This document shows, piece after piece, positions 22,057-29,942 of a DNA stretch of 64,000 nt; position 1 is the stretch's first letter; every line of letters starts with the position of its first letter. The notes under the pieces are model-generated. The model had not been told where the DNA came from and did not search any database. It saw only the letters and a program-made list of their open reading frames with translations. The translations under genes and the position numbers were made by a program. This stretch comes from Bacteroidales bacterium (GTDB lineage: Bacteria > Bacteroidota > Bacteroidia > Bacteroidales > UBA932), in the NCBI GenBank assembly GCA_017962705.1, contig JAGCUV010000070.1, forward strand, positions 1 through 64,000. The letters run 5' to 3'.

Positions 22057-22073
22057 TTAACTGACAAACGTGA

Positions 22074-22340
22074 TTAAAGCGTTGCCAAAATGTCCGATTG
22101 TTTCATGATGAGGTATTTTTTGTCCTCAAAGGTCACCTCGGTACCCGCATATTTGCCATAGAGCACGGTGTCGCCCACCTTGACTTCCATCGCCTCGTCT
22201 TTTTTGCCGGGGCCGGCTGCAATGACGGTTCCCATCTGGGGTTTTTCTTTCGCGGTGTCCGGGATTATAAGACCCGACGCCGTCTTGGTCTCAGCCTCTT
22301 TGGGCTCAACCAACACTCTGTCTGCTAAAGGTTTGATCAT
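22074..22340 (-). CDS. groES: GroES co-chaperonin
   Basis: An 88-residue Cpn10 with the expected start ([13 protein letters not shown]), the mobile loop [15 protein letters not shown] near residues 14-28, and [14 protein letters not shown] near 58. It caps the GroEL ring during protein folding. It precedes groEL by 29 bases in the standard order. I see no CIRCE inverted repeat (TTAGCACTC/GAGTGCTAA) in 22341-22470, so control by HrcA is not supported here. Confidence 0.95.
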   Translation of the reverse strand: MIKPLADRVLVEPKEAETKTASGLIIPDTAKEKPQMGTVIAAGPGKKDEAMEVKVGDTVLYGKYAGTEVTFEDKKYLIMKQSDILATL

Positions 22341-22470
22341 GATATTAAAGTTTTAATGTTTTTTCGTTTGACGGAAAGAATGACAAAGAGAGTGCCAGAG
22401 CCGTCAGGGTGACAATTTGGCAGGACGGGGTTTGCGATCGGTCAAAAACGCGTATTTCCGAATAATTTAT

Positions 22471-22478
22471 TAACTTTG
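22471..22478 (+). promoter_or_regulatory. -7 box upstream of purU
   Basis: TAACTTTG lies 24 bases before the purU ATG and matches the Bacteroidota TAnnTTTG box. No clear TTTG is found 19-21 bases further upstream. Confidence 0.35.
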
Positions 22479-22502
22479 TGGCCACTTTTCGAGAACCGCA
22501 CT

Positions 22503-23366
22503 ATGAAACAGACCGCCATTATGCTTTTGCATTGCCCCGACCGGCAAGGAATCATCAACGATGTGACCCGTTTCATCACGGACAACCGGGGTAACATCGT
22601 CTATCTGGACCAGTATGTCGACACCATCGAGAGCCGCCTTTTCATGCGCATCGAGTGGGATTTGGAGGCCTTCCTGATTCCCCGTGACAGCATCGAGGAG
22701 TACATCCGGACGATGATTGCCCGCAAATACGATATGACGTTCAAGATTTATTTCAGCGACGTGCGTCCGCGGATGGCGATTTTCGTGAGCAAGATGAGCC
22801 ACTGCATCTACGACCTGCTGGCCCGCTACAAAGCCGGAGAATGGGATGTGGAAATCCCCTGCATCGTGTCCAACCACGAAGACCTCCGCTTCATCGGCGA
22901 GCAGTTCGACATCCCTTATTATGTATTCCCCGTGGCGAAAGACCATTCCAACGCCGCCGAGGTAGAGAAGGCCGAAATGGAACTGCTCTCCCGCGAGAAC
23001 ATCTCCTTCATCGTGCTCGCCCGCTATATGCAGATTATCGGCGACAATATGATTGCCGCCTACCCCAACCACATCATCAATATCCACCACTCCTTCCTGC
23101 CGGCTTTCATCGGGGCCAAGCCCTATCACCAGGCCTACGAACGGGGTGTGAAAATCATCGGCGCGACCAGCCATTATGTGACCGCCGAATTGGATGCCGG
23201 CCCCATCATCGAGCAGGATGTAGTGCGGATTTCCCACAAGGACACCCCCGAGAGCCTGGTCGGCAAGGGACGCGATCTGGAAAAAATCGTGCTCAGCCGT
23301 GCCGTCACCAAGCACATCGAGCGCAAGATTCTCACCTACAAGAACCGGACGGTGATTTTCAATTAA
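22503..23366 (+). CDS. purU: Formyltetrahydrofolate deformylase
   Basis: I choose the ATG at 22503 (MKQTAIMLLHCPDRQGII); the longer open frame overlaps the promoter region. The 287-residue enzyme has an N-terminal ACT regulatory domain (residues 1-80) and a formyltransferase fold with the catalytic set: asparagine and histidine in INIHHSFLPAF near 200 and aspartate in ELDAGPIIEQD near 240. It hydrolyses 10-formyl-THF to THF and formate, balancing one-carbon units and supplying formate for PurT-type purine synthesis. The RluA-family gene follows by four bases, so the two probably share a transcript. Confidence 0.92.
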   Translation: MKQTAIMLLHCPDRQGIINDVTRFITDNRGNIVYLDQYVDTIESRLFMRIEWDLEAFLIPRDSIEEYIRTMIARKYDMTFKIYFSDVRPRMAIFVSKMSHCIYDLLARYKAGEWDVEIPCIVSNHEDLRFIGEQFDIPYYVFPVAKDHSNAAEVEKAEMELLSRENISFIVLARYMQIIGDNMIAAYPNHIINIHHSFLPAFIGAKPYHQAYERGVKIIGATSHYVTAELDAGPIIEQDVVRISHKDTPESLVGKGRDLEKIVLSRAVTKHIERKILTYKNRTVIFN

Positions 23367-23370
23367 GTCC

Positions 23371-24141
23371 ATGGCCACCCCCTCCCCTTTTTACAGGACC
23401 TTGCCGCAAGAAGAATTTGACGACCTGACGGCACGCATCCTCTACGAAGACAACCACTTGCTGGTCATCAACAAAAGGGTGGGCGAAATCGCCCAGGGCG
23501 ACAAGACGGGCGACGAGTGCCTGTCGGAGACGCTGAAAGCCTACATCGCCCAACGCGACGGCAAGCCCGGACAGGTGTTTATGGGCATTCCCCATCGCCT
23601 GGACCGGCCGGTGAGCGGCTGCGTCATCCTCGCCAAGACCTCCAAAGCCCTCGAACGGCTGTCCGCGATGTTCCGCGACGGACAGGTCCACAAGACCTAC
23701 CGCGCATTGTGCTGCGGGAAGCCCGCCAAGGACGAAGCCCTGCTGGAAGACTGGATGACCCGTAACGAGAAACAGAACAAGGCGTATATTGTGAAAGGGC
23801 CAGCGCCCACGAAAGACGGGCAGAATCCCGAGGGAAAGGCGGGCCAAGCGCCGAACGGGGCGAAACTTGCGCGCCTGCGCTACCATTATTTATATAGTAC
23901 GGAACGCTACCATCTGGTGGAAGTGGAATTGCTCACCGGCCGGCACCACCAGATTCGCTGCCAGCTCGCGCACATCGGTTGCCCCATCAAAGGAGACCTC
24001 AAATACGGCGCACCCCGCAGCAATCCCGACGGCGGCATTTGCCTTCACGCCTGGCGCATTTCTTTGATACATCCGGTACGGAAAGAACCGCTCGAAATCA
24101 CCGCGCCCGTCCCCGCCACCTGGAAAGGCGTGAAAGATTAA
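23371..24141 (+). CDS. RluA-family pseudouridine synthase
   Basis: A 256-residue enzyme with the RluA catalytic motif HRLDRPVSGCVILAKT near residues 74-89, where the aspartate attacks uridine, and the conserved VELLTGRHHQIRCQLAHIG near 188. It lacks an N-terminal S4 domain, as many short Bacteroidota members do. A Pro/Gly/Lys-rich loop (residues 140-165) looks like a lineage insertion. The target, 23S rRNA or tRNA, cannot be told from sequence. The gene overlaps the convergent rimO: their stop codons share bases in TTAA at 24138-24141. Confidence 0.88.
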   Translation: MATPSPFYRTLPQEEFDDLTARILYEDNHLLVINKRVGEIAQGDKTGDECLSETLKAYIAQRDGKPGQVFMGIPHRLDRPVSGCVILAKTSKALERLSAMFRDGQVHKTYRALCCGKPAKDEALLEDWMTRNEKQNKAYIVKGPAPTKDGQNPEGKAGQAPNGAKLARLRYHYLYSTERYHLVEVELLTGRHHQIRCQLAHIGCPIKGDLKYGAPRSNPDGGICLHAWRISLIHPVRKEPLEITAPVPATWKGVKD

Positions 24142-25457
24142 ATTTCCTTGATTTCCGCACAAAGGTCGTAGTCATCGGCGCCCGTAATGGTGACCGTGAT
24201 CATTTCTCCGACCAGGCAATAGGGGTCCACCCCTTCAAGCAAGGGAGAATCGGTTCCCACCAGAATTTCCCCATCCACCTCCGGGCTCTCGTAACGGCTG
24301 CGACAGACCAGCACGTCATCGGTGAAACTGTCCACAATGACTTCTTCAGTCTGTCCGACACGCGCCTCGTTGCACGCGCGGGAAATCCCGCCCTGCAGGC
24401 TCATCAGAATATCGTAACGGCGTTGCTTTTCCTCCGGAGGAACGGTATCGGGAAGGTTCCTCGCTGCGTAAGTTCCCTCCTCCTCGGAATATTGGAACGC
24501 CCCCAGCCGCTCGAAACGGGCCTCGCGCACAAAGTCCAGCAATTCTTCAAACTCCGCCTCCCCTTCTCCGGGATGGCCTACAATCAAGGTAGTGCGCAGC
24601 ACCAGCCCCGGCACTTTTTCACGCATGTGGCGGATCAGGTCGCGGGTCCAGGCGCCCGTTACGCCGCGGTGCATCGCGGAAAGCACCTTATCGGAGATAT
24701 GCTGGAGCGGAATATCCATATAGGCGCAGACCTTGGGATTGCTTGCCATCTGCTCGATGACATCCTCCGGAAAATCATCGGGATAACTGTAGTGGATGCG
24801 TATCCATTCGATGCCTTCGATGGCACTGAGCGCCTGCAGCAATTCGCCCAACGCCCGGCGGTGATACAAATCCAGACCGTAATAAATGGTATCCTGCGCC
24901 ACCACAATCAATTCCTTCACACCCTTGTCCGCCAAACTCCGGGCTTCGGCGACCAAGCGCTCGATGGGGACGGATATATGCCGGCCACGGATAAAGGGAA
25001 TCGCGCAATAAGAGCAACGACGGTCACAACCTTCGGAAATTTTGAGATAGGCATAGTGTGAAGGAGTGGTCAGCAGTCGACCGGCCGCTGCAAAGGCGGA
25101 TGATGCGCCGAGATAGCGTAGCAACGGAGCGAAATCGCGGGCCCCGAACCAGGCATCGACTTCCGGAATGAGCTTCGGCATTTCATCGGCGTAACGCTCG
25201 CTCAGGCAGCCAAACACGACGACACGGCCCACTTCACCGTTTTTCTTGCGCTCGACCTGCTCCAGTATGCAGTTGATGCTCTCTTCCTTGGCATCCCCGA
25301 TAAAACCGCAGGTGTTAATCAGCACCACAGAAACGCCGGCGGAAAGTCCATCTTCCGGGACTATGTCATAATGCGGACTCAACAGCGATAGCAGATGCTC
25401 GCTGTCCACCCGGTTTTTGCTGCAACCGAGCGTCAGGATTTGAAGGCGGCATTCCAT
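24138..25457 (-). CDS. rimO: Ribosomal protein S12 methylthiotransferase RimO
   Basis: The 439-residue radical SAM enzyme has the N-terminal UPF0004 cluster cysteines (TLGCSKNRVDSE, LINTCGFIGDAKEES, VVFGCLSERY), the radical SAM motif CDRRCSYCAIP near residues 146-156, and a C-terminal TRAM domain. EESIN rather than the MiaB pattern, and the TLGCSKN start, support RimO over MiaB. It adds a methylthio group to an aspartate of ribosomal protein S12 using two Fe-S clusters. It is the last gene of the nusB-yajC-ybbR-coaE-DUF5606-rimO run. Confidence 0.93.
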   Translation of the reverse strand: MECRLQILTLGCSKNRVDSEHLLSLLSPHYDIVPEDGLSAGVSVVLINTCGFIGDAKEESINCILEQVERKKNGEVGRVVVFGCLSERYADEMPKLIPEVDAWFGARDFAPLLRYLGASSAFAAAGRLLTTPSHYAYLKISEGCDRRCSYCAIPFIRGRHISVPIERLVAEARSLADKGVKELIVVAQDTIYYGLDLYHRRALGELLQALSAIEGIEWIRIHYSYPDDFPEDVIEQMASNPKVCAYMDIPLQHISDKVLSAMHRGVTGAWTRDLIRHMREKVPGLVLRTTLIVGHPGEGEAEFEELLDFVREARFERLGAFQYSEEEGTYAARNLPDTVPPEEKQRRYDILMSLQGGISRACNEARVGQTEEVIVDSFTDDVLVCRSRYESPEVDGEILVGTDSPLLEGVDPYCLVGEMITVTITGADDYDLCAEIKEI

Positions 25458-25481
25458 GGCTTCCGGCCCTGTCGTTCGTAA

Positions 25482-25895
25482 TTAAGCCTTCGCGTCCTCT
25501 TCCTCCACAAAGTCCAGCGAAGCGTATTTGACCAGACAATTGTACCAATCGAGGACTTTCTTCATATGCGAGAGGTAGAAACGGTCACGGTCATACCCGG
25601 GAACCGCTTGGGCGAAAAAGGCCTGGATGGTCGCGCCATCGGCTTTGGAGGTAGGAGCCTCCGCATCGCCTTGCGCCTTTTGCAAGGCCAGGAACACGTC
25701 TTTAAGTTTCATTTCACCATCATCCGTATAGATGGACACATCGGCCAGGGCGGTCAGACGGGTGTGCATGGTCACGGACATCCGTTTCTTATCGACCAGC
25801 GACTCGATGATGACACCGCCACGCGACTGGGCGAGGTAGGTATAAAGGCCGCTCTGTCCGGAGACGGCAAGGGTTTTGGTCAAATCTGTTTTCAT
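25482..25895 (-). CDS. DUF5606 domain protein
   Basis: A small protein of 137 residues from the ATG at 25895 (MKTDLTKTLAVSGQSGLYTYLAQ); an ATG two codons earlier is also possible. The N-terminal half matches the DUF5606 pattern (SGLYTYLAQSRGGVIIESLVDKKR), and the rest is helical (SHMKKVLDWYNCLVKYASLDF) with an acidic tail. The family is restricted to Bacteroidota and usually sits next to coaE, as here (10 bases after it). The fold and function are unknown. The conservation suggests a housekeeping role. Confidence 0.78.
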   Translation of the reverse strand: MKTDLTKTLAVSGQSGLYTYLAQSRGGVIIESLVDKKRMSVTMHTRLTALADVSIYTDDGEMKLKDVFLALQKAQGDAEAPTSKADGATIQAFFAQAVPGYDRDRFYLSHMKKVLDWYNCLVKYASLDFVEEEDAKA

Positions 25896-25905
25896 ATGCA
25901 ATGAT

Positions 25906-26535
25906 TCAAGGTTTTTCTACTAGCGTTTTATAATAGGATTTTACTTGTTCTTCAAACATGGATGTATCGCCATCGTTCATCAGGACGCGGCTCACGCGCG
26001 GGTCGTTGGAAGACAGTTGTTGCGAACGAATGCGGGCAAGCGCCTGTTCCCGGGTGCAAGAATCCCGGCGGATAATACGCTCCAAACGCACTTCCCGGGG
26101 GGCATCCACAAACAAAACGGCATCACAGGCCAGTCCGGCCCCGGCTTCCGGGGAAAGCAGCAAGGCTGATTCCATTCCCACCCACGGCCCTTTTTGAGCA
26201 AAGGACCATTTTTGGAAATCCGCAATCACCAACGGGTGTACCAGCGCATTCACCTTTCGTCTCGCGTCCGGGCTCTCGAACAGAATCCGGGCCAACTTTT
26301 TCTTGTCCAACTCTGCACCGACTTCCGAGGCCGCCGCTTCTGCGAGTCGGGAAGCCTCTTTCCGCAGGGTTTGTCCGAGCGCCGCTTCCAGTTGTGAAAT
26401 CAGTTCCGGATAACGGCCATAAAGTTCTTTGGCCTGCGCATCACTGTCATATATCGGCATTCCGCAAGCAGCCAACACACGGCTGGCCAAGGATTTTCCG
26501 GAACCGATCGGACCTGTGATAAGCAAGGTTTTCAT
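25906..26535 (-). CDS. coaE: Dephospho-CoA kinase
   Basis: The 209-residue enzyme has the P-loop GPIGSGKSLASRVL near residues 8-21, the conserved PIYDSDAQAKELY near 29 and HPLVIADFQKW near 102, and a lid with RRDSCTREQALARI. It phosphorylates the 3' hydroxyl of dephospho-CoA, the last step of coenzyme A synthesis. Its start overlaps the ybbR-like stop as ATGA. Length and motifs are normal. Confidence 0.93.
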   Translation of the reverse strand: MKTLLITGPIGSGKSLASRVLAACGMPIYDSDAQAKELYGRYPELISQLEAALGQTLRKEASRLAEAAASEVGAELDKKKLARILFESPDARRKVNALVHPLVIADFQKWSFAQKGPWVGMESALLLSPEAGAGLACDAVLFVDAPREVRLERIIRRDSCTREQALARIRSQQLSSNDPRVSRVLMNDGDTSMFEEQVKSYYKTLVEKP

Positions 26536-27497
26536 TCGGAGAGGGTGATGACCTGCGGCTCAATCCGATAAGACAACAGCCACGGGGGTTGGTTTTTCAA
26601 ACGAATCAGTGCGACGGCCCCTCCGCTCTCGTAAGCATCCCGCGCGTCCACATAGAGATGGAGGTCATTTTCTATCCCTTGCGGAAGCGGGAACAAGCAG
26701 TTCGCCACCAACTTCACCTGACTGGCAGACAGTACAGGATTTCGCCCTTCGGGAATGTTTTCCAAAGCTACTTTCAGGTAAAAAATCCGCTCCACACAAC
26801 GCTGGATACGAATGGTATATTTGACCTGATCTTGTGAAAAACGCACGCCCGACACCGAACGGAGTCCCACGACTCCGTCTTTGGAGGCCGTCATCATGTT
26901 TTCCCAGATCCGCTCGGTATGGACGGCGTTGATGTGCTCCAGGCGGAGCGGATCTGCATAGACCAGAATAGAATCCGGCTCTACCACTATCGGGCCGGCA
27001 AGCTGATATTGCGGGTCGAGTGTAACGGCCGATTCCAGAATGACCGGAACTTTTTTATACCTGCGGGGAGTGAAACGGAAAAAGACCGTATCGCTCGAAA
27101 AATACTCCACGACCGCCGATTCCCCGAATATTTCGTGGGTATAATCAATCAAATCGCGGGAGGTCATGTAAAAGGAACCGGAAGGATGGAGATGGAGATC
27201 TTCGGGGAAAAACCGGACGCGGCAGGGATTCGTATTACTGTAGCGTTTGTCACGCAAGATATCAAAGCCGGTCGCCCGGAAACGGGCCACAATCCGTTCG
27301 CTCTCAATGGATTGGGAATCATATCCATCCAAGCCGGAGCATTGGGCGGAAACAGGGACGGACAGCATTACCGTATATTTGAGCGAAAGATTGTGGATCA
27401 TCCACACGGCAGCGGCCAGCATGAAAGAAAGCACCAGCGCAACCCAATCGTTACGCCGGAGGCGAAGCATCCCCCTTATCTTCTGGAAAAAAACCAT
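26532..27497 (-). CDS. YbbR-like (CdaR-like) membrane-anchored protein
   Basis: A 321-residue protein with one N-terminal membrane helix near residues 17-38 (WVALVLSFMLAAAVWMIHNLSL) and extracytoplasmic beta-rich YbbR-like repeats (YTVMLSVPVSAQC, YKKVPVILESAVTLDPQYQLAGPIVVEPDSILVYAD). In Firmicutes CdaR regulates the diadenylate cyclase CdaA. In Bacteroidota this version is kept next to coaE and yajC, and its job is untested. No cdaA gene is adjacent here. It lies 23 bases after yajC. Confidence 0.8.
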   Translation of the reverse strand: MVFFQKIRGMLRLRRNDWVALVLSFMLAAAVWMIHNLSLKYTVMLSVPVSAQCSGLDGYDSQSIESERIVARFRATGFDILRDKRYSNTNPCRVRFFPEDLHLHPSGSFYMTSRDLIDYTHEIFGESAVVEYFSSDTVFFRFTPRRYKKVPVILESAVTLDPQYQLAGPIVVEPDSILVYADPLRLEHINAVHTERIWENMMTASKDGVVGLRSVSGVRFSQDQVKYTIRIQRCVERIFYLKVALENIPEGRNPVLSASQVKLVANCLFPLPQGIENDLHLYVDARDAYESGGAVALIRLKNQPPWLLSYRIEPQVITLSE

Positions 27498-27520
27498 CTT
27501 GGCCTCACCAGTCGCACTTA

Positions 27521-27889
27521 TTACTTTTCAGCTTTGGGCTCGTCTTTCTTGGAGTCTTCCTTCTTGGAATTTTCTTTCTTGGGCGCGGCTGCGGCCTGCG
27601 GGCCCTGGATGGCGCTCTTGTTGAAGGTGATGCAGACATCTTTGTCTACTTCGACGATAACGGTACTCTCTTTCACTTCACGGACGACACCGTTGATGCC
27701 GCCGATGGTAACGACCTTGTCTCCTTTGCGAAGGGCCTCCAGGAATTTCTGAAGTTCTTTGCGCTGCTTGTTCTGGGGACGAATCATAAAGAAATACATC
27801 ACGACGAAGATGAGACCGATCATGATCCACATCGAAAGGCTGCTTCCACCCTGCTGAGCGGTTTGCAAGAAGATAAATAAAGTGTTCAT
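27521..27889 (-). CDS. yajC: Preprotein translocase accessory subunit YajC
   Basis: I take the ATG at 27889 (MNTLFIFLQTAQQGGSS), giving 122 residues. One membrane helix near residues 21-38 is followed at once by the hallmark RPQNKQRKELQKFLEALRKGDKVVTIGGINGVVREV. The C-terminal tail is a Lys/Glu-rich stretch (KKENSKKEDSKKDEPKAEK). YajC associates with the SecDF complex at the inner membrane and assists protein export. It is 19 bases after nusB in the conserved Bacteroidota order. Confidence 0.92.
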   Translation of the reverse strand: MNTLFIFLQTAQQGGSSLSMWIMIGLIFVVMYFFMIRPQNKQRKELQKFLEALRKGDKVVTIGGINGVVREVKESTVIVEVDKDVCITFNKSAIQGPQAAAAPKKENSKKEDSKKDEPKAEK

Positions 27890-27908
27890 ATACATTAAGA
27901 ATTAAAAA

Positions 27909-28874
27909 TTATCGCTTGGAAATTTCGCCGCTCTCCTGCATTTGACGAATCAGTTTGTCCAACAGGCCGTTGACAAAGACATTGCTCTTGAGCGAACCGT
28001 AATACTTGGCAATCTCGACATATTCGTTCATCGATACGCGGAGCGGGATATTGGGGAAATGGACACATTCGCACAGTGCACAGACAATCAGGCAGATGTC
28101 CGTAAGGACCATACGATCCTTCTCCCAACCTTCCGCCAATTTCGCAATCCGGTCGGAATAATCGCTGTAGTTGCAAAAGGCATACTCCAGCAGTTTGGCG
28201 GCAAACACACTGTCATCCTCCACCGGACCGGCCGAACTCCGTTTCATCAATTCGCTCTGGTAAAGCGGCGGCAACGACCACTCCTTGCCGGAAGCGATGT
28301 CGGAAAAACTCCGGCAGCACCAGGTCAGCGCGTAGGCCAGATCGTCGTTCCACCAGATGTTCATATCCTCCAGCAGATCGTCCAATTCGTTCAAATCGAC
28401 GAATTCTTCTTCAAAGATATGCGTGAACAGCGCGCAATCTTCCTTCATCGATCGCTTGGGCGAAGCCATATAAGCCTGGTACCACTCTTTCGTAACGATG
28501 CTGTTTAGCACCTTTTTCAAGACAAGGTCATATTGTTGCCAGGAGAATTTCTTTTTGTTGAACCCTTTCACGAAATCCGCGTTTTCCGACAAATAGCGAG
28601 CGAGGAGGTTGTCTGCGAATTTGGTGTTGGGATGAAGGTCCTCTTCGGTGGGATGGGCTTTTTGACGGGCGGCCTGAAGCCGCTCAGAAGCCAAAGCCGT
28701 CAAAGGCTCCACAATGCCCAACATAAAAAGATACAAGTCCCGGGTAGCCTCCACGGACTGCTTGAAAGCGGCTTGCGCATCGGCCAGAGACGCTGCAGAG
28801 GCGGTTTCCCAAGTCTGAACAGCCGCATACAATGACTTGAAAACCTTGATCCTCAATATTCTTCTATTCAACAT
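27909..28874 (-). CDS. nusB: Transcription antitermination factor NusB
   Basis: The start at 28874 (MLNRRILRIKVFKSLYAAVQ) fits the family and a -7 box at 28893-28900. At 321 residues this is the long Bacteroidota form, with about 150 extra N-terminal and middle residues before the canonical NusB helical core (ILLEYAFCNYSDYSDRIAKLAEGW and LRVSMNEYVEIAKYYGSLKSNVFVNGLLDKL). NusB with NusE binds boxA in rRNA leaders and prevents premature termination. It heads the nusB-yajC-ybbR-coaE run. Confidence 0.9.
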   Translation of the reverse strand: MLNRRILRIKVFKSLYAAVQTWETASAASLADAQAAFKQSVEATRDLYLFMLGIVEPLTALASERLQAARQKAHPTEEDLHPNTKFADNLLARYLSENADFVKGFNKKKFSWQQYDLVLKKVLNSIVTKEWYQAYMASPKRSMKEDCALFTHIFEEEFVDLNELDDLLEDMNIWWNDDLAYALTWCCRSFSDIASGKEWSLPPLYQSELMKRSSAGPVEDDSVFAAKLLEYAFCNYSDYSDRIAKLAEGWEKDRMVLTDICLIVCALCECVHFPNIPLRVSMNEYVEIAKYYGSLKSNVFVNGLLDKLIRQMQESGEISKR

Positions 28875-28892
28875 ATTCAAAGAAAATTTACG

Positions 28893-28930
28893 CAAAGATA
28901 CATCTTTTTATCAAAATAATTTTATATTTG
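28893..28930. promoter_or_regulatory. Divergent -7 elements for nusB and the Pur-alpha-like gene
   Basis: On the minus strand TATCTTTG (28900-28893) lies 19 bases before the nusB start. On the plus strand TATATTTG (28923-28930) lies 32 bases before the Pur-alpha-like ATG. Both match the Bacteroidota -7 box. -33 boxes are not clear. Confidence 0.45.
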
Positions 28931-28962
28931 CAGCAGATTTATATGATAATATCTTTTTAGAG

Positions 28963-29328
28963 ATGCACAACGATGATTACCAGGATGGTTCAAACAATTT
29001 TGAACGTTCCGCCGAAGATGTCTTTTCGAAGCCTGTAAGGGCCGGGAAACGTACGTACTTCTTCGATGTCAAGGCAACGCGTGGTGGAGATTTTTACCTG
29101 ACGATTACGGAAAGTAAGCGTAAGGTGGAAAGAGATGGGAGCTTTACCTATGACAAGCACAAAATTTTTCTCTATAAGGAAGATTTTGAGAAGTTCAGTG
29201 AAGGATTGGCCGATGTGATCGACTACATCCGCCGCAACGGTACGAAACCGGATTACAACGGACCGGAAGATGAAGGAAAGAAAAGTGGCGAAGGGAATTT
29301 TTCCGGAGTTGATTTCGAAGAACTTTAA
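28963..29328 (+). CDS. Pur-alpha-like DNA/RNA-binding protein (DUF3276)
   Basis: I choose the ATG at 28963 (MHNDDYQDGSNNFE), which follows the promoter, giving 121 residues. The core KRTYFFDVKATRGGDFYLTITESKRK followed by HKIFLYKEDFEKFSEGLADVIDYIRR is the PUR repeat that binds single-stranded purine-rich nucleic acid. The family is nearly universal in Bacteroidota. The acidic, Gly-rich C-terminus (EDEGKKSGEGNFSGVDFEEL) is typical. The cellular role, probably RNA-related, is not known. Confidence 0.88.
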   Translation: MHNDDYQDGSNNFERSAEDVFSKPVRAGKRTYFFDVKATRGGDFYLTITESKRKVERDGSFTYDKHKIFLYKEDFEKFSEGLADVIDYIRRNGTKPDYNGPEDEGKKSGEGNFSGVDFEEL

Positions 29329-29417
29329 CCCCTGATTTCTTTATTTGCGAAGGCGAGACAGCCCGTTTGTTTCGCCTGCTTGCCTGTAATTGTTTATGGC
29401 GAATTAAACTTTAATAT

Positions 29418-29921
29418 ATGATGACGATACTGAAAAAAATCATCCTTTGGATTTGCATTGTCGGCGTCCTGGTGGGAGCCGGAGCATTCTTTTTCCATTT
29501 TTATTTTGTTTTCGGAGAAGGAACCAAAGCCGGCGAACTCAATTTCGTCGTCCGCAAAGGTGTCATTTTCAAAACCTATGAAGGGCGCCTTATCCAGACC
29601 GGACTCACCTCGAAGGGAGCGGTGACCAGCCCGGGCTCCGGGCTGCAGTCCAACGAATTCAATTTTTCCATTGACAACAAGGAAGTCGCCGAGCTGCTGA
29701 TGCGCAAGAGCGGCTGTTTCGTCCAGCTCCACTACCGCGAATTCCGCGGCAAACTCCCCTGGCGCGGCCACAACAAATTCGTCGTGGATAACATCGAATA
29801 CATCAAAGACATCTATCAGGACGACAATGTCATCGAGTGCTCTTCCGCCGTCCCCGCCCCGACAGACGCTCCCGCCACGCAGGAGCAGCCTGCATCCGAA
29901 CAACAGCAAATATCATTGTAA
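29418..29921 (+). CDS. Small conserved membrane-anchored protein
   Basis: A 167-residue protein with an N-terminal membrane helix or uncleaved signal (ILKKIILWICIVGVLVGAGAFFF, residues 4-26) and a beta-rich domain (FVVRKGVIFKTYEGRLIQTGL). The domain contains the pattern FNFSIDNKEVAELLMRKSGCFVQLHYREF, and a Pro/Ala/Gln-rich disordered tail follows. Similar Bacteroidota proteins are sometimes mislabelled 6-phosphogluconate dehydrogenase; nothing in this sequence supports that activity. The domain is probably periplasmic. Function unknown. Confidence 0.72.
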   Translation: MMTILKKIILWICIVGVLVGAGAFFFHFYFVFGEGTKAGELNFVVRKGVIFKTYEGRLIQTGLTSKGAVTSPGSGLQSNEFNFSIDNKEVAELLMRKSGCFVQLHYREFRGKLPWRGHNKFVVDNIEYIKDIYQDDNVIECSSAVPAPTDAPATQEQPASEQQQISL

Positions 29922-29942
29922 GGCAGGTCGCGGCGTCGTTCT

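Noticed and set aside
22341..22470. CIRCE operator upstream of groES
   Set aside because: GAGTGCC occurs at 22389-22395, but the TTAGCACTC/GAGTGCTAA inverted pair is absent.
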